Of a DNA stretch of 64,000 bases, positions 11,147 to 21,726 are shown piece after piece. The first letter of the stretch is position 1. Each line of letters opens with the position of its first letter. The notes beneath the pieces are model-generated. The model did not search any database and was not told the origin of the DNA. It saw only the letters and a program-made list of their open reading frames with translations. The stretch spans positions 79,068,987 to 79,132,986 of the forward strand of contig NC_134707.1 of NCBI RefSeq assembly GCF_043290135.1, in the 5' to 3' direction. The position numbers were made by a program, and so were the translations under genes. This stretch comes from Rhipicephalus microplus. Its lineage: Eukaryota > Arthropoda > Arachnida > Ixodida > Ixodidae.

Positions 11147-11260
11147 GCACGTTAAAGAACCCCATGTGGTCAAAATTTCCGGAGCCCTCCACTACGGCGT
11201 CTCTCATAATCATATAATGGTTTTGGGACGTTAAACCCCACAAATCAAATCAATCAAATC
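11147..11260 (+). mobile_element. Tick SINE tail (Ruka-like), 5'-truncated
   Basis: GCACGTTAAAGAACCCCATG at 11147, followed by GGAGCCCTCCACTACGGCGT and GGACGTTAAACCCC, is a sequence I recall as an extremely common tick SINE body. It ends in an imperfect ATCAA repeat at about 11244-11260. The tRNA-derived head is absent. Assignment is from memory; a repeat library search would settle it. Confidence 0.75.
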
Positions 11261-11289
11261 ATCGTGTTCGATATATTGAGGTTTGACTG
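11261..11289 (-). repeat. Tigger-type terminal inverted repeat fragment
   Basis: On the minus strand it reads CAGTCAAACCTCAATATATC, a variant of the TIR at 8931, with TA at 11290-11291. The SINE ends immediately to its left, so only the tip of this second Tigger-like copy is visible. Confidence 0.65.
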
Positions 11290-11599
11290 TATTCATATTA
11301 TAAGCTAGCGTGTGGTGACCACTTCGCAATTTCTGACACGCTTATGTGCCTTTCAGGATGCCGGTTTCTTGAAAGTGATCACCGCACTCTGCACAGGTAT
11401 TCCCTAAGTTTTTTTTCCCCCATGTGTGGAATGGATCTTTCTCACATACACAGTAAGAGGGGGTCAGATGGCAGAGGGAAGTGGCATTTCTCAGCGTTTT
11501 TTTTTCTGTACCTGCTAGCACACTTGGGCACGAAACACATCAGCATGGTTTCTTGAAGCACTAAGGCACAGTGCAAAAAAAAAAAATAACACCGACGGT
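11290..11599. other. No gene recognised
   Basis: Sequence outside the Tigger tip up to an A-rich stretch at about 11575-11587. Short open frames show no family motif. I see nothing I can annotate. Confidence 0.4.
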
Positions 11600-12270
11600 A
11601 GAATTTACCTCGCAAGACATACACACGGGCGTGACGTGTCCACACGTGGTCAATGCTTAAGAAACGAAAAGGCAGACAGGGTAGCAACAAGAGCAGGCCA
11701 TCAAAAAATAGCAGAAATAAGGGCATCATTTAGAGACTGTTTCAACAGTTGTTGGACAGCCTTTAGGGCAAAATGGCAAGAAGAGTGGCAGGCTCAAGTG
11801 CATAACAAGCTGCACATTGTCAAGCCTATTCTACAAGAATGAAAGTCATGCAATCACCAAAAGGGCTTCATCGAAGTAATACTATGCCGCCTGCGGATAG
11901 ATCATACTCACCTCACCCACAACTTCTTGTTTCGCTGAGAAAATCAACCAGAATGCGATCATTGCAAGGAACCTCTGACTATCAATCATAATTTAATAAC
12001 ATGCCCAGTCTTTGAAAAAAGAAGACAAGCTTATTTTAAACAATTTTACAGAACACAAACACCTTTCCACCCAATGTTAATACTATCAGAAAATGCAATC
12101 ATTCTCATAGAGGACGTTCTCCGGTTTCTAGAAGCCGCAGGCATTTTAAACAAACTGTAAACACAAATCTGTTTTTATCTCATATTTTAACCCTATTATC
12201 ATAATCACCCAGTGTCTGGCGCATCAGCCATTGCTGCTTTTGCGCCATAAAACCCAACGTAACTAACTAT
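11600..12270 (+). pseudogene. Diverged I-clade LINE, 3' end of ORF2 plus 3' UTR
   Basis: The frame reads RNEKADRVAT (end of RNase H), QVHNKLHIVKP, then after a stop EVILCRLRIDHTHLTHNFLF, CDHCKEPLTINHN (zinc finger), and FLEAAGILNKL with stop at 12161. Two in-frame stops interrupt it. The pattern matches the C-terminus of the main LINE family, but the sequence is strongly diverged, so it is a separate family. Its 3' UTR keeps the terminal TGGCGC...GCGCCA hairpin (12217-12247). The 3' end is AACCCAACGTAACTAACTA rather than CAT repeats. Confidence 0.75.
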
Positions 12271-12525
12271 ATAGATTTGCCTAATGCAGGCGTGCTATGT
12301 CTCCTGGCTCTCTGAAGTGCGCGGAAAGTTCAACTGTGCCCAAGTGTAGCTGCATCTGAACGTGTCGATAGAGGTGCTTTGCATGGTAAAACTCTTTGTA
12401 ATTTTCAAATGTATTAAATTGCGCCATAGGTATTACTACTGGTCCAGCCTTGGTCCCCAAGAGCCACACGCTGCTCTACATCATGATAACTCTGAGGTGA
12501 AATTCTTTGGATTGCTCTGTCGAGG
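12271..12525. other. Unassigned 255-bp stretch between LINE fragments
   Basis: A 62-codon minus-strand open frame (12469 to 12281) reads like ordinary protein (for example HAKHLYRHVQMQLHLG), but I recognise no family and its ends are not supported. It could be an exon fragment or chance. Nothing else is visible. Confidence 0.3.
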
Positions 12526-15295
12526 TCGATGATGCTGCGGCATCATCCGGCTGTGTAGCCATTATTGTTGATCAAAAAGTAGCATGCACACATTTACCAC
12601 TGCAAACAACACTAGAGGCAGTGGCTGTTTGAGCAGTTCTTTTCAACAAGCTCGTCACCATCTGCTCTCTCTGTACATACCCCCACACTCTGTACATACC
12701 CCCACACCACCGCCTTGGAAAACGAGAATTCGAGTCCTTAATAGATCAACTATCCGAACCTTATCTGGTTCTTGGTGACCTGAATGCTCATAGCAGTCTA
12801 TGGGGTGATTCTCGCTGCGACGCACGACGTCGTCTCATTGAACAGTTCCTTTTTTCCTCCGGTGCCTGTCTGTTGAATAGGAAAGAGGCAACATATTATA
12901 ACCTTGCCAACGAAACCTACTCTTCCGTAGATCTCAGCATCGCATCTCCTTCACTTTTACCATTACTCCAATGGAAAGTTCTAAATAATGCCTACGGAAG
13001 TGACCATTTTCCGGTTGTTTTGAGTACACAAACATCATACGAATGTCCTTCATGAGTTCCCAAATGGCTTATACACAAAGCTGACTGGGAACAGTTTCAT
13101 AACAAAGCTCTGTTATGTTGGACTGACATTATGTGGGCTAAGCATAGATGAAGCTGTGCAGTACTTCACAGCTCTCCTTATTAACGAAGCAGCCAAATGC
13201 ATCCCACAAACATCTGGACAGCCCGGCAAGCGACACGTCCCATGGTGGAACACTGAGTGTCGTAATGCGCGAAAGGAGCAGAATAAGGCATGGAGGTTGC
13301 TTCGGAACTCACCGACAGCCGAAAATCTTGACACCTTCAAGAAGATAAAGTCTTAAGGCAGGAGAACGCGTCGGCAGGCCAGAAGAAAAAGCTGGCAAAA
13401 GTTTTTGTCAGGGATCAATTCATACACACAGGAGGCAAAAGTCTGGAACATGGTTGGTAGGATAGCAGGAAAACAAGTACACACATTTCCATTCGTAAAC
13501 ACTCAGGGTGATACCTTGGAAGATCAGGCAAACTTCCTCGGTGCACACTTCGAACGGGTGTCCAGTCCATGCCACTATACTGACACTTTTCAAAAATACA
13601 GAACAAGAATAGAAAAGCAGAAACTCGAACACAACTGCACTAGAAACGAGGCATATAACCAACCTTTCAGTCTAGCTGAGCTTTGAACATCTCTAAATTC
13701 CTGCAGTACTTCTGCCCCAGGTTCTGACCGTGTGATGTATGAAATGTTAAAGAACCTACCAATCGAAACGCGAAAAACCTTACTTTGTTTGTACGATGCT
13801 ATTTGGTTTTCTGGCACTATCCCTACCTTCTGGAAAGAGGCTATCATTATTCCCATTTTGAAAGAGGGCAAGGACCCTTCTTTAGCTTCGAGTTATAGGC
13901 CTATTGCACTTACAAGCTGCTTGTGCAAAGTATTCGAAAAAATGATAAACTGCCGACTTGTACATTTCCTTGAGACAAACAATTTGCTAGACCCATTTCG
14001 GTGCGGGTTTCGAGAGAGTAGATCCACCACAGACCACCTTTTTCGTATCGAGGCGCAGATCAGAGACGCTTTCGTCCATAAACAATATTTTCTCTCTGTG
14101 TTTCTCGATATCGAAAAGGCTTATCATACAACATGGCGCTTTGGAATTCTAAGTGACCTGTCCCACCTTGGCGTGCGCGGTAGAATGTTTTCTATAATCG
14201 AGAGTTACTTGTCCAATCGGACATTCCGTGTCCATGTGGGCAGTGTTCTCTCCCAAACATTTATCCAGGAAACAGGCGTACCGCAAGGTGGTGTACTTAG
14301 TTGCACACTTTTTATCATCAAAATGAATTCTTTGCACTTGTCCATTCCCCGCATGATGTTCTATTGTACATATGTCGACGACGTTCAGCTTGGCTTCAAG
14401 TCATGCAACTTGGCCATGTGTGAGCGGCAGGTTCAGATGGGTTTAAATAAGGTCTCCAAATGGGCAGATGAAAACGGATTTCGACTTAACCCACAAAAAA
14501 GCACGTGTGTCTTGTTCTCTCGAAAGAGAGGCATGCACTCGGAACCTGACATTCGGCTGAACGGGCAACATCTGTCCGTCAAAGCCGAGCATAAATTCTT
14601 AGGCTTAATCTTGGACAACAAGTTGACCTTCGTACCGCACATCAAGTATTTAAAAACAAAATGTTTAAAAGCCATGAATGTTATAAAAGTGTTGTCACGT
14701 ACTACGTGGGGTAGTGATAGGCAATGCCTCATGAACCTCTATAGAAGCCTTATTCGTACCCGCTTAGAATATGGGGCCGTTGTCTATCAGTCTGCCACTC
14801 AAAGTGCGTTGAAGATGCTGGACCCGGTGCACCATTTGGGCATCCGCCTTTCTACGGGTGCTTTTCGCACCTGCCCCGTAGAAAGCCTTTATGTCGAGTC
14901 AAATGAGTGGTCGCTTCATCTGCAGAGAACTTACATGTCCTTTGTTTATTTCCTTAAGGTGAAAGCAGACAAGAAGCACCCCTCATACTCTACAATTAAT
15001 GATTTGTCGAGCTCAACTCTGTTTCAAAACAGGCCTTCGATGAGGCAGCCCTTCTCAGTTCGCCTGAAGTGTCCAGCTGAAGAAACTGAAGTGTCACTTG
15101 AACACAGTTTAATGGCTTCTGTAGCATACCCGCCACCGTGGCAGTGGCAGACTATAGACTGCGATGTGTCTTTCCTAGAGGTTACAAAACATGCACCTAT
15201 TGCCCATATCGAAACATACTTTCTGGAACTTCAACACAAATACACATGTCCTGAGTTCTTCACAGATGCCTCCAAGACTAACTCCTCTGTGTCCT
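12526..15295 (+). pseudogene. LINE E2 ORF2, 5'-truncated, mosaic, interrupted by E3
   Basis: It begins inside the endonuclease domain (DAAASSGCVAIIV). The first part (to about 13290) is closest to E4/E6 ORF2 (EATYYNLANETYSS, ASPSLLPLLQWKV). From about 13290 it is closest to E1/E7 (SPTAENLDTFKKIKS). Stops lie at about 12630 (TGA in AVAVRAV), 13053-13055 (TGA), 13351-13355 and 13684-13686, and a frame change follows near 13140. A 20-nt tandem repeat (CTGTACATACCCCCACAC) sits at 12669-12708. From 13732 the RT (YVDDVQLG) and first RNase H Asp (FTDASKT) are open until E3 breaks the gene after NSSVS at 15295. Its remaining C-terminus is not found in the window. Confidence 0.85.
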
Positions 15296-16711
15296 CCCCG
15301 CAGGGGCGCCTGCGCAAGTAGGCATTTGGTGTGTAGCGACACCATGGACCCGAGCTAACGGGGGAGTTTCTACTTCTCCTACGCCTAGCCGTGTGTGGCT
15401 ATGCCGTGTCCGGGGAAAAGGGGATCCTGGGGGTTGAGCCGACGCTGGGTGATTGGACCTTTAAGGCCCCCCAGCAGAGGCAACACACCCCTTTGGCCCC
15501 GGCTTCACGTAGACGGCACCCCTGGGCTGACCCACCCAGGGGAAATCGGCAGTCGCCTTTTCCTATCTCTCTCTTCCTACATCTTAGTCTTTTCTCATCT
15601 TTAAATCGGTCCTGTCTTCTTCTCTCTTCCATTTACTTCGGATTTTTCCTGGCGGCAAGGGTTAACCTTGTGTAATTACTCAACCCTGAGTAGTTATATT
15701 TGGTTATAGTGGCAATGTACGGCTGGCGTCTGCAGCCTTATGCTATTAAGTGCTTCAGCGTCCCCTGGTCGGACTCCATGGTGGGTGGTCGCCATTGCTG
15801 CCGAAAAAAAAAAGTACACTACTATGGGAACACCTGCATTTCCCCATCTCCTAGATCGTCTTCCGCTTAAGAGGGGACGCACCGATGAAATATTAATTTT
15901 CAACCAACCCAGATATTGTTTTCCGAAATTTCATGTAGTGCACAGCGAAAAGCCAACAAAACAAGCCAGAGCCATATCTCCATTTCTCGTTGCTGAATCT
16001 CTGACTGAGCTCTTTGGCCCAGGATACAAGGTTACAAAGATGGCTAGCGGAGACCTTCTCGTTGAGCTGCCAGAAAAACACCACTATGAAAAACTTGGCA
16101 GTCTCAAAGCATTTGGTAATATCCCAGTATCTGTTTCACCTCGTAGATCAATGAACACCTCACGCGGAGGTGTTTCAGAAGCAGACCTTCTTGAAATGTC
16201 TGAACAGGAACTGCTTGAAGGGTGGAAAGAGCAAAATGTCTCGGATGCGAAACGAATCGTCATCAGACGCGACAACAAAGAAATACCTACCAAACATATA
16301 ATACTCACTTTTGCATCTAGCACACTGCCTTCATCTATAGACACAGGCTACATGAAACTCCCTGTCCGTCCCTACATTCCCAATCCAAGACGATGTTATA
16401 AATGTCAACGATTTGGTCATGGCTCGCAGAACTGCCGGGGTCAGGAAACTTGTGCAAAATGTGGTAGCCACGGCCACCCATCTGATAACTGTGTTACTAC
16501 GCCTCACTGCGTGAATTGTGACGGGGAACACGCCGCGTATTCGCGTTCGTGTCCTAACTGGAAGAAAGAAAAATAAATAATCACTCTTAAAGTCAAAGAA
16601 AACATCACATTCAAAGAAGCAAGACGAAGAGTGTCGCCATTTTACGGCGCAACATATGCTGATGTGGCGCGTCAGGGGGCAACGCCGCACCAGCCCTCGC
16701 CACCCCTTCGG
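15296..16711 (+). mobile_element. LINE E3, MGTPAFP subfamily, cut off by E4 inside ORF1
   Basis: The leader runs 15296-15823 and begins CCCCGCAGGGGCGCCTGCGC. It was inserted into E2 after CTCTGTGTCCT in sense orientation. ORF1 starts at 15824 and the element is interrupted by the E4 leader at 16712. No downstream remainder of E3 is present, so the insertion is not closed. Confidence 0.85.
15824..16711 (+). pseudogene. E3 ORF1, zinc-knuckle gag-like, nonsense mutation and truncation
   Basis: It starts MGTPAFPHLLDRLPLKRGRT. Three knuckles are present: CYKCQRFGHGSQNC, CAKCGSHGHPSDNC and CVNCDGEHAAYSRSC. A TAA at 16574-16576 replaces the Glu codon seen in E7 (WKKEK stop, E7 WKKEKE). Beyond it the frame continues to the insertion of E4 at 16712, within the proline-rich tail. 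E7 carries the intact counterpart. Confidence 0.85.
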
Positions 16712-17241
16712 CCCCCGCAGGGGCGCCTGTTAAAGCAGGCGTTTGGTGTGTAGCGACACCACGGACCCGAGCTAACGGGGGAGTTTCTACTCCCTCCCAC
16801 GCCTAGCCGTGCGTGGCTTTGCCGTGTCCGGGGAAAAGGGGATCCTGGGGGTTGAGCCGACGCTGGGTGATTGGACCGTTAAGGCCCCCCGGCAGAGGCA
16901 ACACACCCCTTTGGCCCCGGCTTCACGTAGACGGCACCCCTGGGCTGACCCACCCAGGGGAAATCGGCAGTCGCCTTTTCCTATCTCTCTCTCCCTACTT
17001 CTTCGTCTTTATCTCTTACTGTTTATCTGTCCTGTCTTCTACTCTCTTCTGTTTACTTCCAATTTTCCAGGCGGCAAGGGTTAACCCTGTGCAAATAGCC
17101 TACCTTGGTCTAGGCGCATTGGGTTATAGTTGCGTTGTACGGCTGGCGTCTGCAGGTTTTAGCATCCGCAAACTTGTAGCGTCCCCTTGTTGGGCTCCGT
17201 GGTGGGTGGCCGCCAACGCTTCTGAAGAAAATTAAACTGGC

Positions 17242-18426
17242 ATGCATAGAGCATTTCCATTATTAAGTGATTGTACCGCCTTAAAGTGCGTACGCACCGA
17301 AGACTTAGGATTTTTCAACCGATCAACTGAAAACTTCCCCCATTTTCATGTTATACATAGTGAGATAAGCAGCAAGCAAGTCAGAACTGTATCCCCCTTT
17401 GTAGTAACCAGATGTCTCACACAAACTCTTGGAGCCGGGTACAAAGTTACCAAAATGGCCAGCGGAGACCTCCTTCTTGAAGTCCGAGGAAAAGAACAGT
17501 TCGAAAAGCTACAGAATCTTTCAACTTTTGGTGACACTCCCATCACTGTAACGCCACACAGATCCATGAACACAACCCGTGGAGTAGTATCTGATGCTGA
17601 TTTGCTCAGCTTGACTGAAGAGGAACTTCTGGAGGGGTGGAAGAGTCAGAATGTGACCAATGTACAAAGGATCACCATTAGAAGAGACAACAAGACAACA
17701 CCAACAAAACACCTAATACTCACGTTCGCTTCCAGTAATCTCCCAGAAAGTATTCAAACAGGCTACACAAAGACGTCGATCAGACCATACATACCTAACC
17801 CACGTCGTTGTTTTAAATGCCAGAAGTATGGCCATGGCTCACAAAGCTGTCGTGGTCACCAAACTTGTGCACAATGTGGAGTGTCAGGCCACAATTCTGA
17901 CAATTGCGAAGAACCATCACACTGTGTGAACTGTGGTGGAAATCATGCCGCATACTCACGGTCTTGCTCATTTTGGAAAAAAGAAAAGGAAATCATCACA
18001 TTGAAAATTAAAGAAAATGTCACATTCAAGGAAGCAAGACGAAGAGTGTCGCCATTTTATGGCGCTACATATGCTGATGCGGCGCGTCAGGGGGCAACGC
18101 CGCACCAGCCCTCGCCACTCCTTCGGCCAGCGCAGAGCGAGCCGACGGCTGTGGCACCTGCCCCCAAGGCGGCAGTAGTTCAGGCTACTCCGCCTCCTAA
18201 CGAATTGAGGCCGGAGACTCCAGGGTCCTCTGGTCTCAAGGCCTCCCCTCACCAGGCGAGGCCTAAAATCCGAACCACGAGCTCGCATGTGCGGGCACCC
18301 AGTGCCTCTGAGGAGGCAATGGATACAACGGTACCCTTGGTACCAAAAGAGCGGGGCGCCTCCTTGGAGCGCGCCAAGAAAAATAAAAAACCAATAACGG
18401 GGCCGGACAACCGTCCTGCCACCTGA
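17242..18426 (+). CDS. E4 ORF1, zinc-knuckle gag-like protein (intact)
   Basis: The protein is 394 residues and starts MHRAFPLLSDCTALKCVRTE; the ATG is equivalent to those of E6 and E8. Three knuckles are intact: CFKCQKYGHGSQSC, CAQCGVSGHNSDNC and CVNCGGNHAAYSRSC. The N-terminal half (about residues 20-180) is a conserved globular region with GYKVTKMASGDLLLEV. The C-terminal third is rich in Pro, Ala and Ser and ends RAKKNKKPITGPDNRPAT, a basic tail. Probable role: RNA binding and chaperoning of LINE RNA in a ribonucleoprotein. Confidence 0.85.
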   Translation: MHRAFPLLSDCTALKCVRTEDLGFFNRSTENFPHFHVIHSEISSKQVRTVSPFVVTRCLTQTLGAGYKVTKMASGDLLLEVRGKEQFEKLQNLSTFGDTPITVTPHRSMNTTRGVVSDADLLSLTEEELLEGWKSQNVTNVQRITIRRDNKTTPTKHLILTFASSNLPESIQTGYTKTSIRPYIPNPRRCFKCQKYGHGSQSCRGHQTCAQCGVSGHNSDNCEEPSHCVNCGGNHAAYSRSCSFWKKEKEIITLKIKENVTFKEARRRVSPFYGATYADAARQGATPHQPSPLLRPAQSEPTAVAPAPKAAVVQATPPPNELRPETPGSSGLKASPHQARPKIRTTSSHVRAPSASEEAMDTTVPLVPKERGASLERAKKNKKPITGPDNRPAT

Positions 18427-18491
18427 ATTAATGAGCTCACTCCAACACAGGATACTCTTTGTACACACAGCAGCATCTCTCTTGTTTAAAT

Positions 18492-19996
18492 ATGCAGACA
18501 GAAATATTACAGTGGAACATCCGAGGCCTTCTTCGAAACCTCGATGACTTACAAGAACTCCTCCATGAACACAATCCAAGAGTGCTGTGTGTACAAGAGA
18601 CACACTTAAAACGAACTAACACAAACTTTTTACGTAACTACATAATCTTCCGAAAGGATAGAGATGATGCCATGCTACCATCCGGTGGTGTAGCGGTTAT
18701 AGTAAGTCAAGGTATAGCATGCACACAATTACCCCTTCAAACTTCCCTCGAGGCGGTGGCTGTCCGAGCAGTTATTCTAAACAAACTTGTCACTGTCTGC
18801 TCTTTGTACATACCTCCGCACCACCGTCTCGAAAAACTTCAATTCCAGTCTTTAATAGACGAACTACCTGAACCTTATCTGGTCCTTGGGTACCTGAACG
18901 CACATAATGGTCTGTGGGGTGACTCTCGCTGTGATGCACGAGGTCGTCTCATTGAACAATTCCTCGTTTCATCGGGTGCGTGTCTGTTGAATAGGAAAGA
19001 AGCAACATACTATAACCTTGCCAACAAAACTTACTCTTCCATAGACCTCAGTATCGCATCTCCTTCACTTGTACCATTGCTTCATTGGAAAGTCATAAAT
19101 AATCCATACGGAAGTGACCATTTCCCTTTAGTTTTGAGTACACCAGTAATAAATGAATGTCCTCCACATGTTCCCAAATGGCTGGTAAACAAAGCCAACT
19201 GGGAACAATTTCAAAAGCTTACTCACCTGAATTGGACTGACATATGCGGGTTAGGCATAGATGAAGCTGTGCAGTACTTCACGGCTTTTCTTACTGACGC
19301 AGCAACCAAGTGCATTCCACAAACATCTGGACTGCCCGGCAAACGACACGTTCCGTGGTGGAATACTGAGTGTCAGAATGCACGAAAGGAACAGAACAGG
19401 GCATGGAGGTTGCTGCGGAACTCGCCGACAGCGGAAAACCTTGAGAGCTTTAGGAAAATAAAATCTCGAGGCAGGAGAACGCGTCGGCAGGCCAGAAAAG
19501 AAAGCTGGCACAAGTTTTTATCAGGGATAAATTCATATACACAAGAGGCTAAAGTCTGGAATATGGTTCGTAGGGTAGCAGGAAGACAAGTACACTCACT
19601 CCCACTCGTAAACACACAGGGTGATAGCCTGGAAGATCAAGCGAACTTCCTCGGTGCACACTACGAGCAGGTGTCTAGCTCGTCACACTACACTGAAACT
19701 TTCCAAAGACACAAAGCAAAGATGGAAAAGTGGAAACTAGAATCCAAGTGCACAAATTACGAGGAATACAACCAACCTTTCAACTTAGCTGAGCTACAAA
19801 CATCTCTAAACTCTTGCAATAATTCCGCTCCAGGCTACGACCGTGTCACATATGAAATGTTGAAAAACCTGCCGCTCAAAACGCGAAAAACTTTACTCTC
19901 TCTATACAATGCTATCTGGCTTTCAGGCACCATCCCTGCTTCCTGGAAAGAGGCCATTGTTATCCCTATTTTGAAACAGGGCAAGGACCCTTCCTC
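18492..19996 (+). pseudogene. E4 ORF2, 5' half only, endonuclease active-site change
   Basis: It starts MQTEILQWNIRGLLRN at 18492; an upstream in-frame ATG at 18459 exists, but the family start is MQ/MN/MT. The endonuclease motif LGDLNAH of E6 reads LGYLNAH here, which loses a catalytic Asp. The other motifs (CVQETHL, SDHFP) remain. The gene is open to the E5 insertion at 19996, before the reverse transcriptase core. This copy cannot make a complete ORF2 product. Confidence 0.85.
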
Positions 19997-20523
19997 CCCC
20001 GCAGGGGCGCCTGTGAAACCAGGCGTTTGGTGTGTAGCGACACCACGGACCCGAGCTAACGGGGGAGTTTCTACTCCCTCCCACGCCTAGCCGTGCGTGG
20101 CTTTGCCGTGTCCGAGGAAAAGGGGATCCTGTGGGTTGAGCTAATGCTGGGTGATTGGACCTTTAAGGCCCCCCAGCGGCGGCAACACACCCCTTTGGCC
20201 CTGGCTTCACGTAGACGGCACCCCTGGGCTGACCCACCCAGGGGAAATCGGCAGTCGCCTTTTCCTATCACTCTCTTCCTACATCTTCGTCTTTATCTCT
20301 CTCTTTTTATCTGTCTTGTCATCTTCTCTTTTCCGTTTACTTCCGAATTTCCTGGCGGCGAGGGTTAACCCTGTGTAGTTACCCAACCTTGGGTAGTTAT
20401 ATTCGGTTATAGCGGCGATGCATGGCTGGCGTCTCCAAGTGTTTACTAGTCAACCTTGTAGCGTCCCCTTGTTGGGCTCGGTGGTGGGTGGCCACCATCG
20501 CCGCCGAACTTTATAGCATTTTT

Positions 20524-21726
20524 ATGGCAAAAGCTTTTCCCCTCCTTCCTGATCGCTCCCTAAAAAGGTGGCGCACCGATGATACTTTCCTGCTTAACAC
20601 ACCAAAGCCGACATTCCCAAAGTACCATGTAATCCACAGTCAAAACGAAAACAAGACAGTCCGAGCCATTTCACCTTTCCTCGTTTCCAAAACTCTCACA
20701 GAAGCAATAGGCCCAGGTTATAAAGTGACAAAGATGGGAAGTGGCGATCTTCTTTTGGAGGTTCGTGACAAAGCTCAGTATGAAAAGCTGTCTAAGCTTG
20801 TAGCCTTTGGGGAAACCCCTGTTTCGGTGGGCCCACACAGGTCTATGAACACGGTCCGTGGCGTAATTTCTGATGATGATCTTACTGAGCTTTCTGAAAG
20901 TGAGCTGCTCGAAGGTTGGCAGGACCAGAACGTGGTCAAAGTCCAACGAATAACAATAAGGCGCAACAACAAACTGATTCCTACAAAACACGTAATAATT
21001 ACCTTCGGAACAAGTGACCTACCAGAATCAATCGAAACCGGCTATTGTAAGCTTCGTGTAAGACCATACATTCCCAACCCTCGTCGATGTTTCAAGTGCC
21101 AACGTTTCGGTCATGGATCGCAGAGTTGCAGAGGGCGTGCCACTTGCGCAAAGTGCGCATCCATTCAACACATATCGGACAACTGCACCTCAGAAACAAC
21201 TCATTGTTCGAACTGTGAAGGAGATCACGCTGCCTACTCACGATCATGCCCCGCATGGAAAAAAGAAAAACAAATAGTAGAACTCAAGGTTAAATTCAAT
21301 CTCACATTCCAAGAAGCACGCCAACGTTTCGCAATACACAACCCATCTTATCCCTCCTTTGCAGATGTGACGCGCCGGGGCGCCGCGCCACACGCCTCGG
21401 CACCCGCGAATGTCGCACAGTGTGTGGCCGCGGTCGTGCCGCCAGCGCCCCCGGCCGGAGCAGCCTGTACTGCTCCGCCACTTGACAAACAGGGCCGGCA
21501 GACCCCGGTGTCTGCCGAACCTGGGACCACTGCAGGTGCAGTTAGGTCCAAAAGTTCAGTGAATGTGCCTGCCCAGCAGGCACCATCCACCACCTCACAA
21601 GAGGTGATGGATACAAGTCCCACTCCTCCGGCGCCTCAGACGCCGAAGGATAGGCGCAACTCCTTGGAGCGCGCCAAAAAAGAAAAACATCGAATCACAG
21701 GGCCCTCAAAAGGCCCTGTAAACTAA
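20524..21726 (+). CDS. E5 ORF1, zinc-knuckle gag-like protein (intact)
   Basis: The protein is 400 residues and starts MAKAFPLLPDRSLKRWRTDD; the frame is open further upstream to 20422. Knuckles: CFKCQRFGHGSQSC, CAKCASIQHISDNC, CSNCEGDHAAYSRSC. The second has Gln-His in place of the usual Gly-His but keeps all metal ligands. The tail is longer and richer in Ala/Pro than in E4/E6 and ends RAKKEKHRITGPSKGPVN. Role as for other ORF1 proteins: LINE RNA packaging. Confidence 0.85.
   Translation: MAKAFPLLPDRSLKRWRTDDTFLLNTPKPTFPKYHVIHSQNENKTVRAISPFLVSKTLTEAIGPGYKVTKMGSGDLLLEVRDKAQYEKLSKLVAFGETPVSVGPHRSMNTVRGVISDDDLTELSESELLEGWQDQNVVKVQRITIRRNNKLIPTKHVIITFGTSDLPESIETGYCKLRVRPYIPNPRRCFKCQRFGHGSQSCRGRATCAKCASIQHISDNCTSETTHCSNCEGDHAAYSRSCPAWKKEKQIVELKVKFNLTFQEARQRFAIHNPSYPSFADVTRRGAAPHASAPANVAQCVAAVVPPAPPAGAACTAPPLDKQGRQTPVSAEPGTTAGAVRSKSSVNVPAQQAPSTTSQEVMDTSPTPPAPQTPKDRRNSLERAKKEKHRITGPSKGPVN

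Larger units (their letters stand above)
16712..19996 (+). mobile_element. LINE E4, MHxAFPL subfamily, cut off by E5 inside ORF2
   Basis: Leader 16713-17241, ORF1 17242-18426, ORF2 from 18492. It is inserted in sense orientation into E3 ORF1 after CCCTTCGGC. It is itself interrupted at 19996 after CTTCCTC, in the stretch GKDPSS. The 3' half of E4 does not reappear after E5 ends. Confidence 0.85.

Noticed and set aside
12281..12469. 62-codon minus-strand frame as a host exon
   Set aside because: It reads like ordinary protein but there is no recognisable family, splice context or flanking exon. Not enough to call a gene.
12490..12520. Similarity to the 18S rRNA motif AGGTGAAATTCTTGGA
   Set aside because: The match is about 16 nt with an extra T, and no rRNA context surrounds it. 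Treated as coincidence.
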